Shown: positions 1 through 5,007 of the stretch, in pieces | Numbering within the stretch: position 1 is the first letter of the stretch | How the letters are laid out: each line of letters begins with the position of its first letter | Assembly (NCBI GenBank): GCA_023391285.1 | Contig: JAEWBF010000124.1 | Location: forward strand, 1-5,026 | Length of the DNA: 5,026 bases | DNA from: Verrucomicrobiota bacterium | GTDB lineage: Bacteria; Verrucomicrobiota; Verrucomicrobiia; Opitutales; Opitutaceae | Direction of reading: 5' to 3' | Notes under the pieces: generated by a model | Databases searched by the model: none | Told to the model about the DNA's origin: nothing | Seen by the model: only the letters and a program-made list of their open reading frames with translations | Translations under genes and position numbers: made by a program

Positions 1-509
1 CCCCTCCACAACTCCACCTCCCCCGTCACCCCATAATTCGTCAGCCCCGCTGCGATCTCCTCCCACGTCGGCTCGACCACCGCATGCTTCGGATCGCCCG
101 CTAGATCCGACCGCACCGCCCGCGCAATCGCCCAACACGCCCACGCCCGCCACCGCCGTTGCTCGCGCCGCGGCTCGTTCATCCGTCCCGCATAATGCTG
201 AAAATGCACGCGCGGATTCCCCAGAAACACGCCCGCCGGCGTGTTCGCGATCAGCCATCTCATCGCCGCATAGGGCAGCGGCCATTCTTTCAACTCCGGC
301 TCGTCGCCCCTTAGATCCGCGCCCAGCGCCCGATCCAAACATAGGATCGCCCGTGCCGCGTATCCACGTTGCCACAACGCGTGCCCATACTCCAAACACG
401 CCACGTAAAACTCCGCTCCGCGATCGCTGTCGCGAAACCGATGCAACGCCCGCCAATCGAGCCCCGCGCGTGGCACCGGCAAAAAAGGACAAGTCGGCAA
501 CATCGACAT
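1..509 (-). CDS. Conserved hypothetical protein, 5' part (C-terminus beyond window)
   Basis: The complement of 1-509 reads open for 169 codons from an ATG at 509 and leaves the window still open, so the C-terminus is missing. I recognise no named domain. The visible protein is rich in Trp, Arg and Ala. Residues 32-62 (GAEFYVACLEYGHALWQRGY and on) look like a TPR-like helical pair. Residues 95-110 (FLGNPRVHFQHYAGRM) and 119-126 (RWRAWACW) have the dense aromatic and basic pattern of a conserved motif. I recall similar proteins of unknown function in Verrucomicrobia; that is memory, not a search. There is no signal peptide or membrane segment. A second ATG lies at 503, and the frame stays open upstream of 509, so the start is not certain; no Shine-Dalgarno is visible. 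Third positions are rich in G, and only 1 of 17 leucines uses CTC, unlike the plus-strand genes. It is divergent from the acyltransferase gene. Function is unknown. Confidence 0.72.
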   Translation of the reverse strand, partial: MSMLPTCPFLPVPRAGLDWRALHRFRDSDRGAEFYVACLEYGHALWQRGYAARAILCLDRALGADLRGDEPELKEWPLPYAAMRWLIANTPAGVFLGNPRVHFQHYAGRMNEPRREQRRWRAWACWAIARAVRSDLAGDPKHAVVEPTWEEIAAGLTNYGVTGEVELWR

Positions 510-565
510 CCGCGCTAGCTGCCCGCTCGCTGCGCCTTCGTCAACGCCCCACCGCCGTTCTTCGC

Positions 566-1285
566 TTGGCCCGCGCCCCAGTTTCGCCAACAACAACGCG
601 CCTGAACGCTCCGCCCGCCAACTCCCCTCCTTCTCCCCGCCCGCCGCCGAAAGTTCACCACGTCTCGCTCGGCCGCCGTCTCCTGCTCTGGCCCCTCGTG
701 CGCCTCGTCCGTTGGTGGGGCATGTCGCTCCGCTTCGAAATGAAGCCCGAAGACGTGCGCAACTGCTCCAAGGACGACGTCCCCGTTGCCTTCGTCCTCT
801 GGCACAACCGCCTCTTCATCACCTCGGAAATCCACCGCCGCTTCCGCCCGCATCGTCCGCTCTACGCGCTCATCAGCGCGAGCAAGGACGGCGCGCTTCT
901 CACCGCGTTCTTCTCGATGGTCGAGGGCATGCAGGCCGTCCGCGGCTCCAGCAGCAACTTCGGCCGCGAGGCCGCCTCCGCGCTCGTCGACATGCTGCGC
1001 GACGGAAACGACATCGGCATCACCCCCGACGGCCCGCGCGGCCCGTGCTACGACATGAAACCCGGCGCCGTCATCGTCCCGCGCCGCACGCGCACGCCCA
1101 TCCTGCTGCTCGGCGGCGAATTCGAATCCGCGTGGCAGCTAAAGAGCTGGGACCGCTTTTATCTTCCCAAACCGTTTTCGCGCGTGCGCGTGCGCTGCGA
1201 GTTGATCGAACCCGATCAACTCGCCGACCGCGACGCCGCCGTCCGCCACATCCGCGAGCGATTGCTCGCGATCAATCCGGACTGA
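566..1285 (+). CDS. Lysophospholipid acyltransferase family protein (DUF374 type)
   Basis: Probable membrane-associated acyltransferase that moves an acyl chain onto a lysophospholipid or a lipid A-type acceptor; the substrate cannot be read from the sequence. With a TTG start at 566 the protein has 239 residues. Seen: an amphipathic Leu/Arg/Trp helix at about 34-52 (VSLGRRLLLWPLVRLVRWWG), LWHNRLF at 78-84, which corresponds to the HX4D-like catalytic region of the DUF374 branch, SASKDGALL at 104-112, VRGSSSNFGREA at 125-136 and TPDGPRGP at 153-160, the last being the strongest family signature. The start is uncertain. The frame is open from a GTG at 353, but that stretch is antisense to the neighbouring minus-strand gene, and the first ATG (722) would remove the conserved N-terminal helix. 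TTG 566 or CTG 602 are the remaining choices, and neither has a Shine-Dalgarno. Residues 15-29 are proline-rich and may be untranslated. Twin hairpins follow the stop. Confidence 0.85.
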   Translation: MARAPVSPTTTRLNAPPANSPPSPRPPPKVHHVSLGRRLLLWPLVRLVRWWGMSLRFEMKPEDVRNCSKDDVPVAFVLWHNRLFITSEIHRRFRPHRPLYALISASKDGALLTAFFSMVEGMQAVRGSSSNFGREAASALVDMLRDGNDIGITPDGPRGPCYDMKPGAVIVPRRTRTPILLLGGEFESAWQLKSWDRFYLPKPFSRVRVRCELIEPDQLADRDAAVRHIRERLLAINPD

Positions 1286-1312
1286 TCAATTCCAGCGATC
1301 CGTCTAATGGAG

Positions 1313-1332
1313 GCGCGGTGCCCTCACCGCGC
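1313..1332. repeat. Perfect 8-bp palindrome, REP-like hairpin
   Basis: GCGCGGTG at 1313-1320 pairs perfectly with CACCGCGC at 1325-1332 around a CCCT loop. It starts 27 nt after the acyltransferase stop and has no T-run right after it on the plus strand (ATAAAAAAA follows), so it is not a standard intrinsic terminator. It may protect the 3' end of the mRNA or be a copy of a dispersed palindromic repeat; only a genome-wide count can tell. Confidence 0.6.
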
Positions 1333-1334
1333 AT

Positions 1335-1366
1335 AAAAAAAGCGCGGTCAAATCGACCGCGCTTTT
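1335..1366 (-). terminator. Intrinsic terminator of the CBM-like gene, partly bidirectional
   Basis: GCGCGGTC (1342-1349) pairs perfectly with GACCGCGC (1355-1362), loop of 5 nt, and the flanking A and T runs extend the stem. Read on the minus strand, the hairpin begins 3 nt after the TAA of the 1370-1732 gene and is followed by seven T residues (1341 down to 1335), a classical strong terminator. Read on the plus strand, only four T follow, so termination of the converging acyltransferase transcript would be weaker. Confidence 0.88.
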
Positions 1367-1369
1367 CAC

Positions 1370-1732
1370 TTAAAAAGTCGGCGTCAACGTCACCGTCGTC
1401 CCGGCCGACACCGTAAAGTCCGGCCCCGCGGACCACGTCTCATCATTGATGAGAAACTTGAACACAAACGGCCGCGCCGACTCGCCGAGTGCGAGCGACC
1501 AACGGTCGTCGGCCACGCATTCCATGCGCACGCCTTTGTCCCAGCTCAACCCGGGTCCTTCGCCGCGCAGATAAAGCGCGTTGCCGAATCCCACGTCGAT
1601 GTTCGCCGAGATCGTCGTGACAACCACCGCCGGAACCACTTTCGCGGCAGGCGTGGGAGTCGTCTTTACGACGGTCTTCTTCGTCTTTTTCGCCGGGGTG
1701 AGCGTGTTCTTTGCTTTGGTTGGTTTTTTCAT
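1370..1732 (-). CDS. Small protein with Lys-rich tail and CBM20/CBM48-like starch-binding-type domain
   Basis: A 120-residue protein in two parts. Residues 1-31 are a basic, disordered tail of Lys, Thr, Pro and Ala (AKKTKKTVVKTTPTPAAK), like histone H1 tails. Residues about 38-120 look like the beta-sandwich of starch- or glycogen-binding modules: LYLRGEGPGLSWDKGV at 53-68, W78 in the next strand, FKFLINDETWSAG at 91-103, and a Thr/Val-rich last strand. Trp 64, 78 and 100 could form a sugar-stacking surface. The whole reads like a stand-alone module with no enzyme attached, and its function is unknown. There is no signal peptide, so it is probably cytoplasmic. The ATG start is supported by AGGAAAG 3-4 nt upstream, the clearest ribosome binding site in the window. 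It lies downstream of the tRNA on the same strand, I see no convincing promoter of its own, and it ends at a strong terminator. I recall close relatives in Opitutaceae-like genomes. Confidence 0.85.
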   Translation of the reverse strand: MKKPTKAKNTLTPAKKTKKTVVKTTPTPAAKVVPAVVVTTISANIDVGFGNALYLRGEGPGLSWDKGVRMECVADDRWSLALGESARPFVFKFLINDETWSAGPDFTVSAGTTVTLTPTF

Positions 1733-1783
1733 GTCTTTCCTGGTTTGAAACCCGAAGGCGGAGCCTAGCCGGTCTCGGTAGTC

Positions 1784-1812
1784 AAAAAAAGCAAATACAG
1801 GGCCAAAGCCCT
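1784..1812 (-). terminator. Weak candidate terminator after the tRNA
   Basis: AGGGC (1799-1803) pairs with GCCCT (1808-1812) around a 4-nt loop. On the minus strand it is followed, after GTATTTGC, by a run of seven T (1790 down to 1784). The stem is short and the gap to the T run is longer than usual, so termination may be partial, leaving read-through into the CBM-like gene. No gene was found in 1733-1909. Confidence 0.3.
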
Positions 1813-1909
1813 CCTTCGCCGAAAAGTTGCCGATCTGTGACGCTCCGTTCGGCGACGAACTCCCCCTTCGATCCGAACGAAATCGCTCACACCGCCGAAG
1901 GCGATGAAT

Positions 1910-1985
1910 TGGTGGACCGGATCGGGATCAAACCGACGACCTCGTCGTTGCGAACGACGCGCTCTATCAACTGAGCTACCGGCCC
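1910..1985 (-). tRNA. tRNA-Ala, anticodon CGC, CCA encoded
   Basis: A complete 76-nt cloverleaf reads on the complement from 1985 to 1910. The acceptor stem is GGGCCGG with CCGGTCC, which gives a G3-U70 wobble, the main identity element for alanyl-tRNA synthetase. The D stem is GCTC/GAGC with an 8-nt loop. The anticodon stem is CGTCG/CGACG with loop TTCGCAA, so the anticodon is CGC (1952-1950) and reads GCG. The variable loop is AGGTC. The T stem is GTCGG/CCGAT with loop TTTGATC. A73 and CCA are encoded. Unusual: position 19 is A instead of G (plus-strand position 1967) and position 56 is T instead of C (1930), so the nearly universal G19-C56 tertiary pair is replaced by A19-U56. All stems are intact, so this is not obviously a pseudogene. 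GCG is the alanine codon favoured by the minus-strand genes here. Confidence 0.95.
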
Positions 1986-2023
1986 ACGAAAGGAACGGTG
2001 GTTTTGCGCAATCGCCGCGCGCG

Positions 2024-2043
2024 AGTAAACACCAATTTTCCAA
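2024..2043 (-). promoter_or_regulatory. Possible tRNA promoter region
   Basis: An AT-rich island upstream of the tRNA on the minus strand contains TTTACT (2029 down to 2024), a 4-of-6 match to the -10 consensus, followed by a GC-rich stretch (CGCGCGCG) like the discriminators of stringently controlled stable RNA promoters. It would give a leader of about 30 nt. TTGGAA lies upstream at 2043-2038 but too close to be a -35 box for this -10, and no good -35 box sits at the right distance. The rest of 1986-2167 holds no gene. Confidence 0.25.
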
Positions 2044-2060
2044 AACTGTGAGAGGAGCTT

Positions 2061-2096
2061 CACGCCCCGACACATGCGTCTCCGCCTACGGGCGTG
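2061..2096. repeat. Inverted repeat CACGCCC/GGGCGTG in the gap after the PIN-TRAM gene
   Basis: CACGCCC (2061-2067) is matched by GGGCGTG (2090-2096) across 22 nt that themselves contain the near-palindrome GACACATGCGTC (2069-2080). There is no T run, so it is not a typical intrinsic terminator. It lies about 70 nt beyond the PIN-TRAM stop and could be an mRNA 3' structure or a factor-dependent stop, or have no role. Confidence 0.3.
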
Positions 2097-2167
2097 CGCT
2101 TCGCGTTGTCCACCTTCCCGCACCCCTCTCCGTCCATCCGCCGCCCGACGTTCTCGCGCCCTTCCGC

Positions 2168-3178
2168 TCAGCTCGCCGCCGCATCCACCAGCCGCGCAAA
2201 CACCATTTTGCCGCCTCCACTCGGCAGCACGCTGGTGACCTCCGCCGCGACCCGCTGCCCGATCAGCGCCCTCGCCGCACCCACCACCACCATCGAACCA
2301 TCGTCGAGATAACCCACCGCCTGCCCGTCGTCGCGCCCTGGTTTCACCAGCTCCACCTCCACCGTCTCGCCAATCATCAGCTCCGGCCGCAACGACTTCG
2401 CGAGCAGGTTCAGATTCAACCACTGCACGCCGTGAAACTCCGCCATCTTCGCGAGATTGTAGTCCGTCGTCAGCAGCTTCGCGCGCATCGATTGCGCCAG
2501 AAACACCAGCTTCGCGTCCACGTCCGCCCGCTTCGTGACTTCGCTTTCCGGAATCCGAATATCGAGGTGTTTCAGCCGCCGCAATTGGTTCAACACTTCC
2601 AGCCCCCGCCGCCCTCTCGCCTGTTTCTGCGCATCCGCCGAGTCCGCCACCGCCTGCAATTCCGTCAGCACGAATCGCGGGATCACCAGCGCTGCATTTA
2701 AAAACCCCGCCTCGCACACCCGCGCGATCCGCCCGTCGATCAACACGCTCGTGTCCACCACCACCAGCGGCACATCCACGTCGTGCGGCACGAACCGCAC
2801 ATACGGTATCACCAAATTGAATTCATCCTTCCCGCGCAACGCGATCACCGTCGCCAGATACGTGCAGATCACGAAGAGCGAGAGTTGAAACAAATGGATC
2901 AACTGCGGATCGCCCGCTGCAAACAGCGGCGACGTCCCCAACAAATACGCGATGAGCGATCCCACCGCCAAACCGAAGGTGATCGCGGACAGCCCCCGCA
3001 GCGAAAACCCTTTCAACAACATGTCCACCAGCACCACCAGCGTGCCAATCAACAGCCCGATCGTCACCGCCACGCCCCGTTTATCATCCCACTCCTCGAT
3101 CGTGTAACACACCAGCCACCCGCACGCCCCACACAGCAGCAGGAAGAAAACGCGAATGGCGAACAGCGTCCGGTTCAT
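2168..3178 (-). CDS. Membrane-anchored PIN-TRAM domain protein, YacL-like
   Basis: Likely membrane-bound ribonuclease or RNA-binding protein of the PIN/TRAM (YacL) family; the target RNA is unknown. The 336 residues show, in order, four hydrophobic segments at about 6-27, 36-56, 63-82 and 93-115; a PIN nuclease domain at about 137-255; and a C-terminal TRAM domain at about 266-332 (ETVEVELVKPGRDDGQAVGY, with GYLDDGSMVVV following). The acidic metal-binding set of an active PIN domain is present: D142 and D148 in VVDTSVLIDGR, E173 in LTELQAV, D219/D221 in ADVDAKLV, and D239 in LTTDYNLAK. Length fits the family, which is usually somewhat above 300 residues. I chose ATG 3178, giving MNRTLFAIRVFF; the open frame extends to TTG 3241, but that adds a Gly/Ala run translated out of frame from the upstream small gene. 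The ATG overlaps that gene's TGA (ATGA), pointing to translational coupling, and no Shine-Dalgarno is visible. Codons are strongly G-ending. Confidence 0.92.
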   Translation of the reverse strand: MNRTLFAIRVFFLLLCGACGWLVCYTIEEWDDKRGVAVTIGLLIGTLVVLVDMLLKGFSLRGLSAITFGLAVGSLIAYLLGTSPLFAAGDPQLIHLFQLSLFVICTYLATVIALRGKDEFNLVIPYVRFVPHDVDVPLVVVDTSVLIDGRIARVCEAGFLNAALVIPRFVLTELQAVADSADAQKQARGRRGLEVLNQLRRLKHLDIRIPESEVTKRADVDAKLVFLAQSMRAKLLTTDYNLAKMAEFHGVQWLNLNLLAKSLRPELMIGETVEVELVKPGRDDGQAVGYLDDGSMVVVGAARALIGQRVAAEVTSVLPSGGGKMVFARLVDAAAS

Positions 3179-3300
3179 CCCGCGCGATAATGAAACACCA
3201 CCAGCAGCGCCAGCGGCACCGCCACCCCCACGACCATGCAAGCGACCAACACCTTCAGGTGACGTCGGGCTTTGATCTTTTCAGGAGTGTCGCCGTCCAT
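3175..3300 (-). CDS. 41-residue single-pass membrane peptide upstream of PIN-TRAM gene
   Basis: A short open frame of 41 codons plus TGA. The peptide has an acidic first stretch (MDGDTPE), a basic patch (KIKARRHLK, 8-16), one hydrophobic segment at 17-36 (VLVACMVVGVAVPLALLVVF) and a short tail HYRAG. The basic patch before the helix predicts the N-terminus in the cytoplasm. It has no recognisable domain. Support for a real gene: the TGA overlaps the next gene's ATG by four bases in the manner of a coupled operon, codons are G-ending like the other minus-strand genes, and otherwise the PIN-TRAM gene would have no leader. The ATG at 3300 has no Shine-Dalgarno, and only 31 bp separate it from the divergent EVE gene. 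It may be a small partner or assembly factor of the PIN-TRAM protein, or a leader peptide that controls its translation; both are inference. Confidence 0.68.
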   Translation of the reverse strand: MDGDTPEKIKARRHLKVLVACMVVGVAVPLALLVVFHYRAG

Positions 3301-3331
3301 TTCAGTGCGAGCGCACCAAAGCCCCCACGGC

Positions 3332-3742
3332 ATGACAACGCAATACTGGCTCGTTAAATCCGAACCCGAGGCCTACGCGTGGACCGATCTCGTCCGCGAT
3401 CGTCGCACCGCGTGGACCGGCGTCCGCAACTACGCCGCCCGCCTCAATCTCAACGCGATGCAGCGCGGCGACCGCGTCCTCTTCTACGAGAGCGTCACCA
3501 CCAAAGCCGTCGTTGGCATCGCCGAAGTCACGAAAACCGCCTTCCCCGACGACACCGCCGATGAACCCGGCTGGGTCGCCGTCGAACTCAAAGCGGTCGA
3601 ACCGCTCGCCCAGCCCGTCACGCTCGCCCAAATCAAAACGGAGCCCTCCCTCGCCGAAATCCCCCTTCTCCGCCAGTCCCGCCTCTCCGTCATGCCACTT
3701 CCCGCGGCCGCTTTCAAAAAAATCGTCCAGCTCGGCGGGTAA
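3332..3742 (+). CDS. EVE domain-containing protein
   Basis: A 136-residue single-domain protein of the EVE family (PUA-like fold, relatives of thymocyte nuclear protein 1). Family members are thought to bind modified bases in RNA or DNA; no enzymatic activity is expected. Motifs seen: YWLVKSEPEAYAW at 5-17, WTGVRNYAARLNL at 28-40, MQRGDRVLFYES at 43-54, VVGIAEV at 60-66 and LLRQSRLSVMPL at 112-123, which together cover the standard domain from end to end. The start is ATG 3332, because YWLVKSEP is normally at the very N-terminus; an open TTG at 3272 would lie inside the divergent small gene. There is no visible Shine-Dalgarno. The TAA stop sits in the loop of a small hairpin (GGCGG-GTAA-CCGCC, 3734-3747). 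It is followed by accA on the same strand after 134 bp. Codons are C-ending. Confidence 0.93.
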   Translation: MTTQYWLVKSEPEAYAWTDLVRDRRTAWTGVRNYAARLNLNAMQRGDRVLFYESVTTKAVVGIAEVTKTAFPDDTADEPGWVAVELKAVEPLAQPVTLAQIKTEPSLAEIPLLRQSRLSVMPLPAAAFKKIVQLGG

Positions 3743-3838
3743 CCGCCCGCTCCTTCAACCCGGCCCAATGTCACTCGTTCGGCCGCCTCGCCCGCCGAAC
3801 GTCGAGCCAGTTGCATTTCGCCGGCAGCGCCGCGCCCA

Positions 3839-3868
3839 TTGACACGCGCCCCTCCCGCTCCGTATTTC
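3839..3868 (+). promoter_or_regulatory. Candidate accA promoter giving a leaderless or near-leaderless mRNA
   Basis: TTGACA, a perfect -35 consensus, lies at 3839-3844. Eighteen bases later is TATTTC (3863-3868), a weak -10 that keeps the important TAT start. The expected transcription start would be about 3874-3877, at or just before the ATG at 3877. There is no Shine-Dalgarno before that ATG, which agrees with leaderless initiation. The perfect box stands out in GC-rich surroundings, but the -10 match is only 3 of 6. Confidence 0.45.
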
Positions 3869-3876
3869 TCCGCGCC

Positions 3877-4857
3877 ATGGACAAGCCGGTCTACGTGCTC
3901 GAGTTCGAAAAACCGCTCCGCGAACTCGCGAAAGAGCTCGATGCTCTGCACCAAAAATCGCTCGAGCAAAACCTCGACCTCTCCGCCGAAGTCGCCGGCA
4001 TCGAGAAGCGTTTCGCCCAAGCGCGCCGCGATATCTACACGAACCTCACGCCTTGGCAGCGCGTGCAGATCGCGCGTCACCCCGACCGCCCTTACGCCCT
4101 CGATTACATCAACCTGATTTGCACCGATTTTCAGGAGCTCCACGGCGACCGCCAATTCAACGACGACCGTGCCCTCATCGGCGGCACCGCTTTCCTCAAC
4201 GGCGAATCCGTGATGATCATCGCCCAGCAAAAGGGCCGCGACCCCAAGGAGCGCATCATCCGCAATTTCGGCATGCCTCAGCCCGAAGGTTACCGCAAGG
4301 CCCTCCGCCTGATGCGCATGGCCGAGAAATTCGGCCTCCCCGTTCTCACCTTCATCGACACGCCCGGCGCGTATCCAGGCGTTGAATCCGAAGCCCGCCA
4401 CGTTTCCGAAGCCATCGCGATGAACCTCCGCGAAATGGCCGCGCTTCGCGTCCCTTCCATCGCCGTCATCGTCGGCGAGGGCGGCTCCGGCGGCGCCCTC
4501 GGCATCGGGCTCACCGATCGCGTGCTCACTTTCGAGAACAGCTACTACTCCGTCATCTCGCCCGAAGGTTGCGCCGCCATCCTCTGGAAAGACCGCGCCG
4601 CCGCCTCGAAAGCCGCGGAAGCCTTGAAACTCTCCGCCGCCACGCTCGAGCAACTCGGCGTCGTTGACGAAGTCATCCCCGAACCGCTCGGCGGCGCTCA
4701 CCACGACGTGACACAGGCCGCCGAATCGCTCCGCTCTGCACTCCAAAAACATCTGGTCGAGCTCCGTGCGCTCAACCCGAGTCAACTCCTCGACACCCGC
4801 TACAACCGCTACCGCCATCTCGGCGTCTACGAGGAAAACGGCGTCACCCACAACTGA
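3877..4857 (+). CDS. accA: Acetyl-CoA carboxylase carboxyltransferase subunit alpha
   Basis: Cytoplasmic subunit that, with the beta subunit AccD, transfers the carboxyl group from carboxybiotin on the biotin carrier protein to acetyl-CoA, making malonyl-CoA, the first committed step of fatty-acid synthesis. The 326 residues match the usual length of about 320. Residues 1-60 form the helical N-terminal part (LEFEKPLRELAKELDAL at 8-24). The crotonase-like carboxyltransferase core follows: AQQKGRD at 116-122, GMPQPEGYRKALRLM at 132-146, TFIDTPGAYPG at 158-168, the oxyanion-hole glycine loop GEGGSGGALGIG at 200-211, and SYYSVISPEGCAAILWKD at 222-239. No key motif is missing. ATG 3877 (MDKPVYVLEFEKP) was chosen over TTG 3811 because the family starts close to the EFEKPL motif and because a -35 box lies between the two. 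accD is not next to it in this window. Transcription ends at the terminator 4906-4931. Confidence 0.97.
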   Translation: MDKPVYVLEFEKPLRELAKELDALHQKSLEQNLDLSAEVAGIEKRFAQARRDIYTNLTPWQRVQIARHPDRPYALDYINLICTDFQELHGDRQFNDDRALIGGTAFLNGESVMIIAQQKGRDPKERIIRNFGMPQPEGYRKALRLMRMAEKFGLPVLTFIDTPGAYPGVESEARHVSEAIAMNLREMAALRVPSIAVIVGEGGSGGALGIGLTDRVLTFENSYYSVISPEGCAAILWKDRAAASKAAEALKLSAATLEQLGVVDEVIPEPLGGAHHDVTQAAESLRSALQKHLVELRALNPSQLLDTRYNRYRHLGVYEENGVTHN

Positions 4858-4871
4858 CGCTTCGCAAAGCC

Positions 4872-4906
4872 CCAAGCACCAAAGAATCTCCGATTTCCAA
4901 TTCCCA
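4872..4906 (+). repeat. Degenerate heptad repeat, left block
   Basis: Between accA and its terminator the sequence falls into five 7-nt units: CCAAGCA (4872-4878) and CCAAAGA (4879-4885), then three units of the type ATYYCCR (4886-4892, 4893-4899, 4900-4906). It resembles the short tandem heptad repeats found between genes in some bacteria. CCAAGCACCAA at 4872-4882 is repeated inverted at 4962-4972. Confidence 0.5.
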
Positions 4907-4931
4907 ACCCGTCCTCCTCGGACGGGTTTTT
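4906..4931 (+). terminator. Intrinsic terminator of accA
   Basis: AACCCGTCC (4906-4914) pairs perfectly with GGACGGGTT (4920-4928) around a 5-nt loop TCCTC, followed by a run of T (4927-4931) and further T-rich sequence. It lies 48 nt after the accA stop. On the minus strand there is no comparable T run, so it works in the plus direction. Confidence 0.92.
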
Positions 4932-4954
4932 CATTTTCGCTGTTTGGCCGTTCT

Positions 4955-4982
4955 CTGGATCTTGGTGCTTGGATCTTGGATC
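4955..4982 (-). repeat. Heptad tandem repeat, right block
   Basis: Four exact 7-nt periods lie here: CTGGATC, TTGGTGC and then TTGGATC twice (4969-4975 and 4976-4982). Read on the minus strand the consensus is GATCCAA, related to the CCAAGCA units of the left block but in opposite orientation. No coding frame is associated. Confidence 0.65.
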
Positions 4983-4984
4983 TT

Positions 4985-5007
4985 CCGCGGCGGCTCTGCC
5001 GCCGCGG
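4985..5007. repeat. GC-rich perfect palindrome, 10-bp stem, REP-like
   Basis: CCGCGGCGGC (4985-4994) pairs perfectly with GCCGCCGCGG (4998-5007) around TCT. It lies directly after the heptad block and before a run of eight G (5009-5016). There is no T run, so it is unlikely to terminate transcription. It looks like a dispersed intergenic palindrome; the rest of the window to 5026 is very GC-rich and holds no gene. Confidence 0.6.

Noticed and set aside
353..565. Longer N-terminus for the acyltransferase from GTG 353
   Set aside because: The extra residues are a Pro/Arg/Thr-rich antisense reading of the divergent gene at 1-509 and do not look like the family's N-terminus.
1780..1785. TTGACT on the minus strand as -35 box of the CBM-like gene
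   Set aside because: No reasonable -10 sequence lies at 15-19 nt; the only TAG-like hexamer is 12 nt away.
1904..2701. Plus-strand frame of 265 codons rich in His and Arg
   Set aside because: It overlaps the tRNA and lies antisense to the PIN-TRAM gene; no domain-like pattern is visible.
1887..2717. Minus-strand frame of 276 codons over the tRNA and PIN-TRAM region
   Set aside because: It runs through the tRNA and is out of frame with the clear PIN-TRAM protein; the translation is Gly/Ala/Arg low-complexity.
3777..3800. GTTCGGC/GCCGAAC inverted repeat as terminator of the EVE gene
   Set aside because: The stem has a 10-nt loop and no T run follows, so there is no support for termination; it may still be a minor structure.
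3484..4875. Long minus-strand open frame of 463 codons opposite accA and EVE
   Set aside because: It is antisense to two well-recognised genes, spans their intergenic region, and its residue make-up (Gly, Ala, Val, Glu, Asp) is what C-ending codons give when read backwards.
4872..4982. CRISPR-like array
   Set aside because: Units are 7 nt with no spacers, so the pattern is a short tandem repeat and not a repeat-spacer array.
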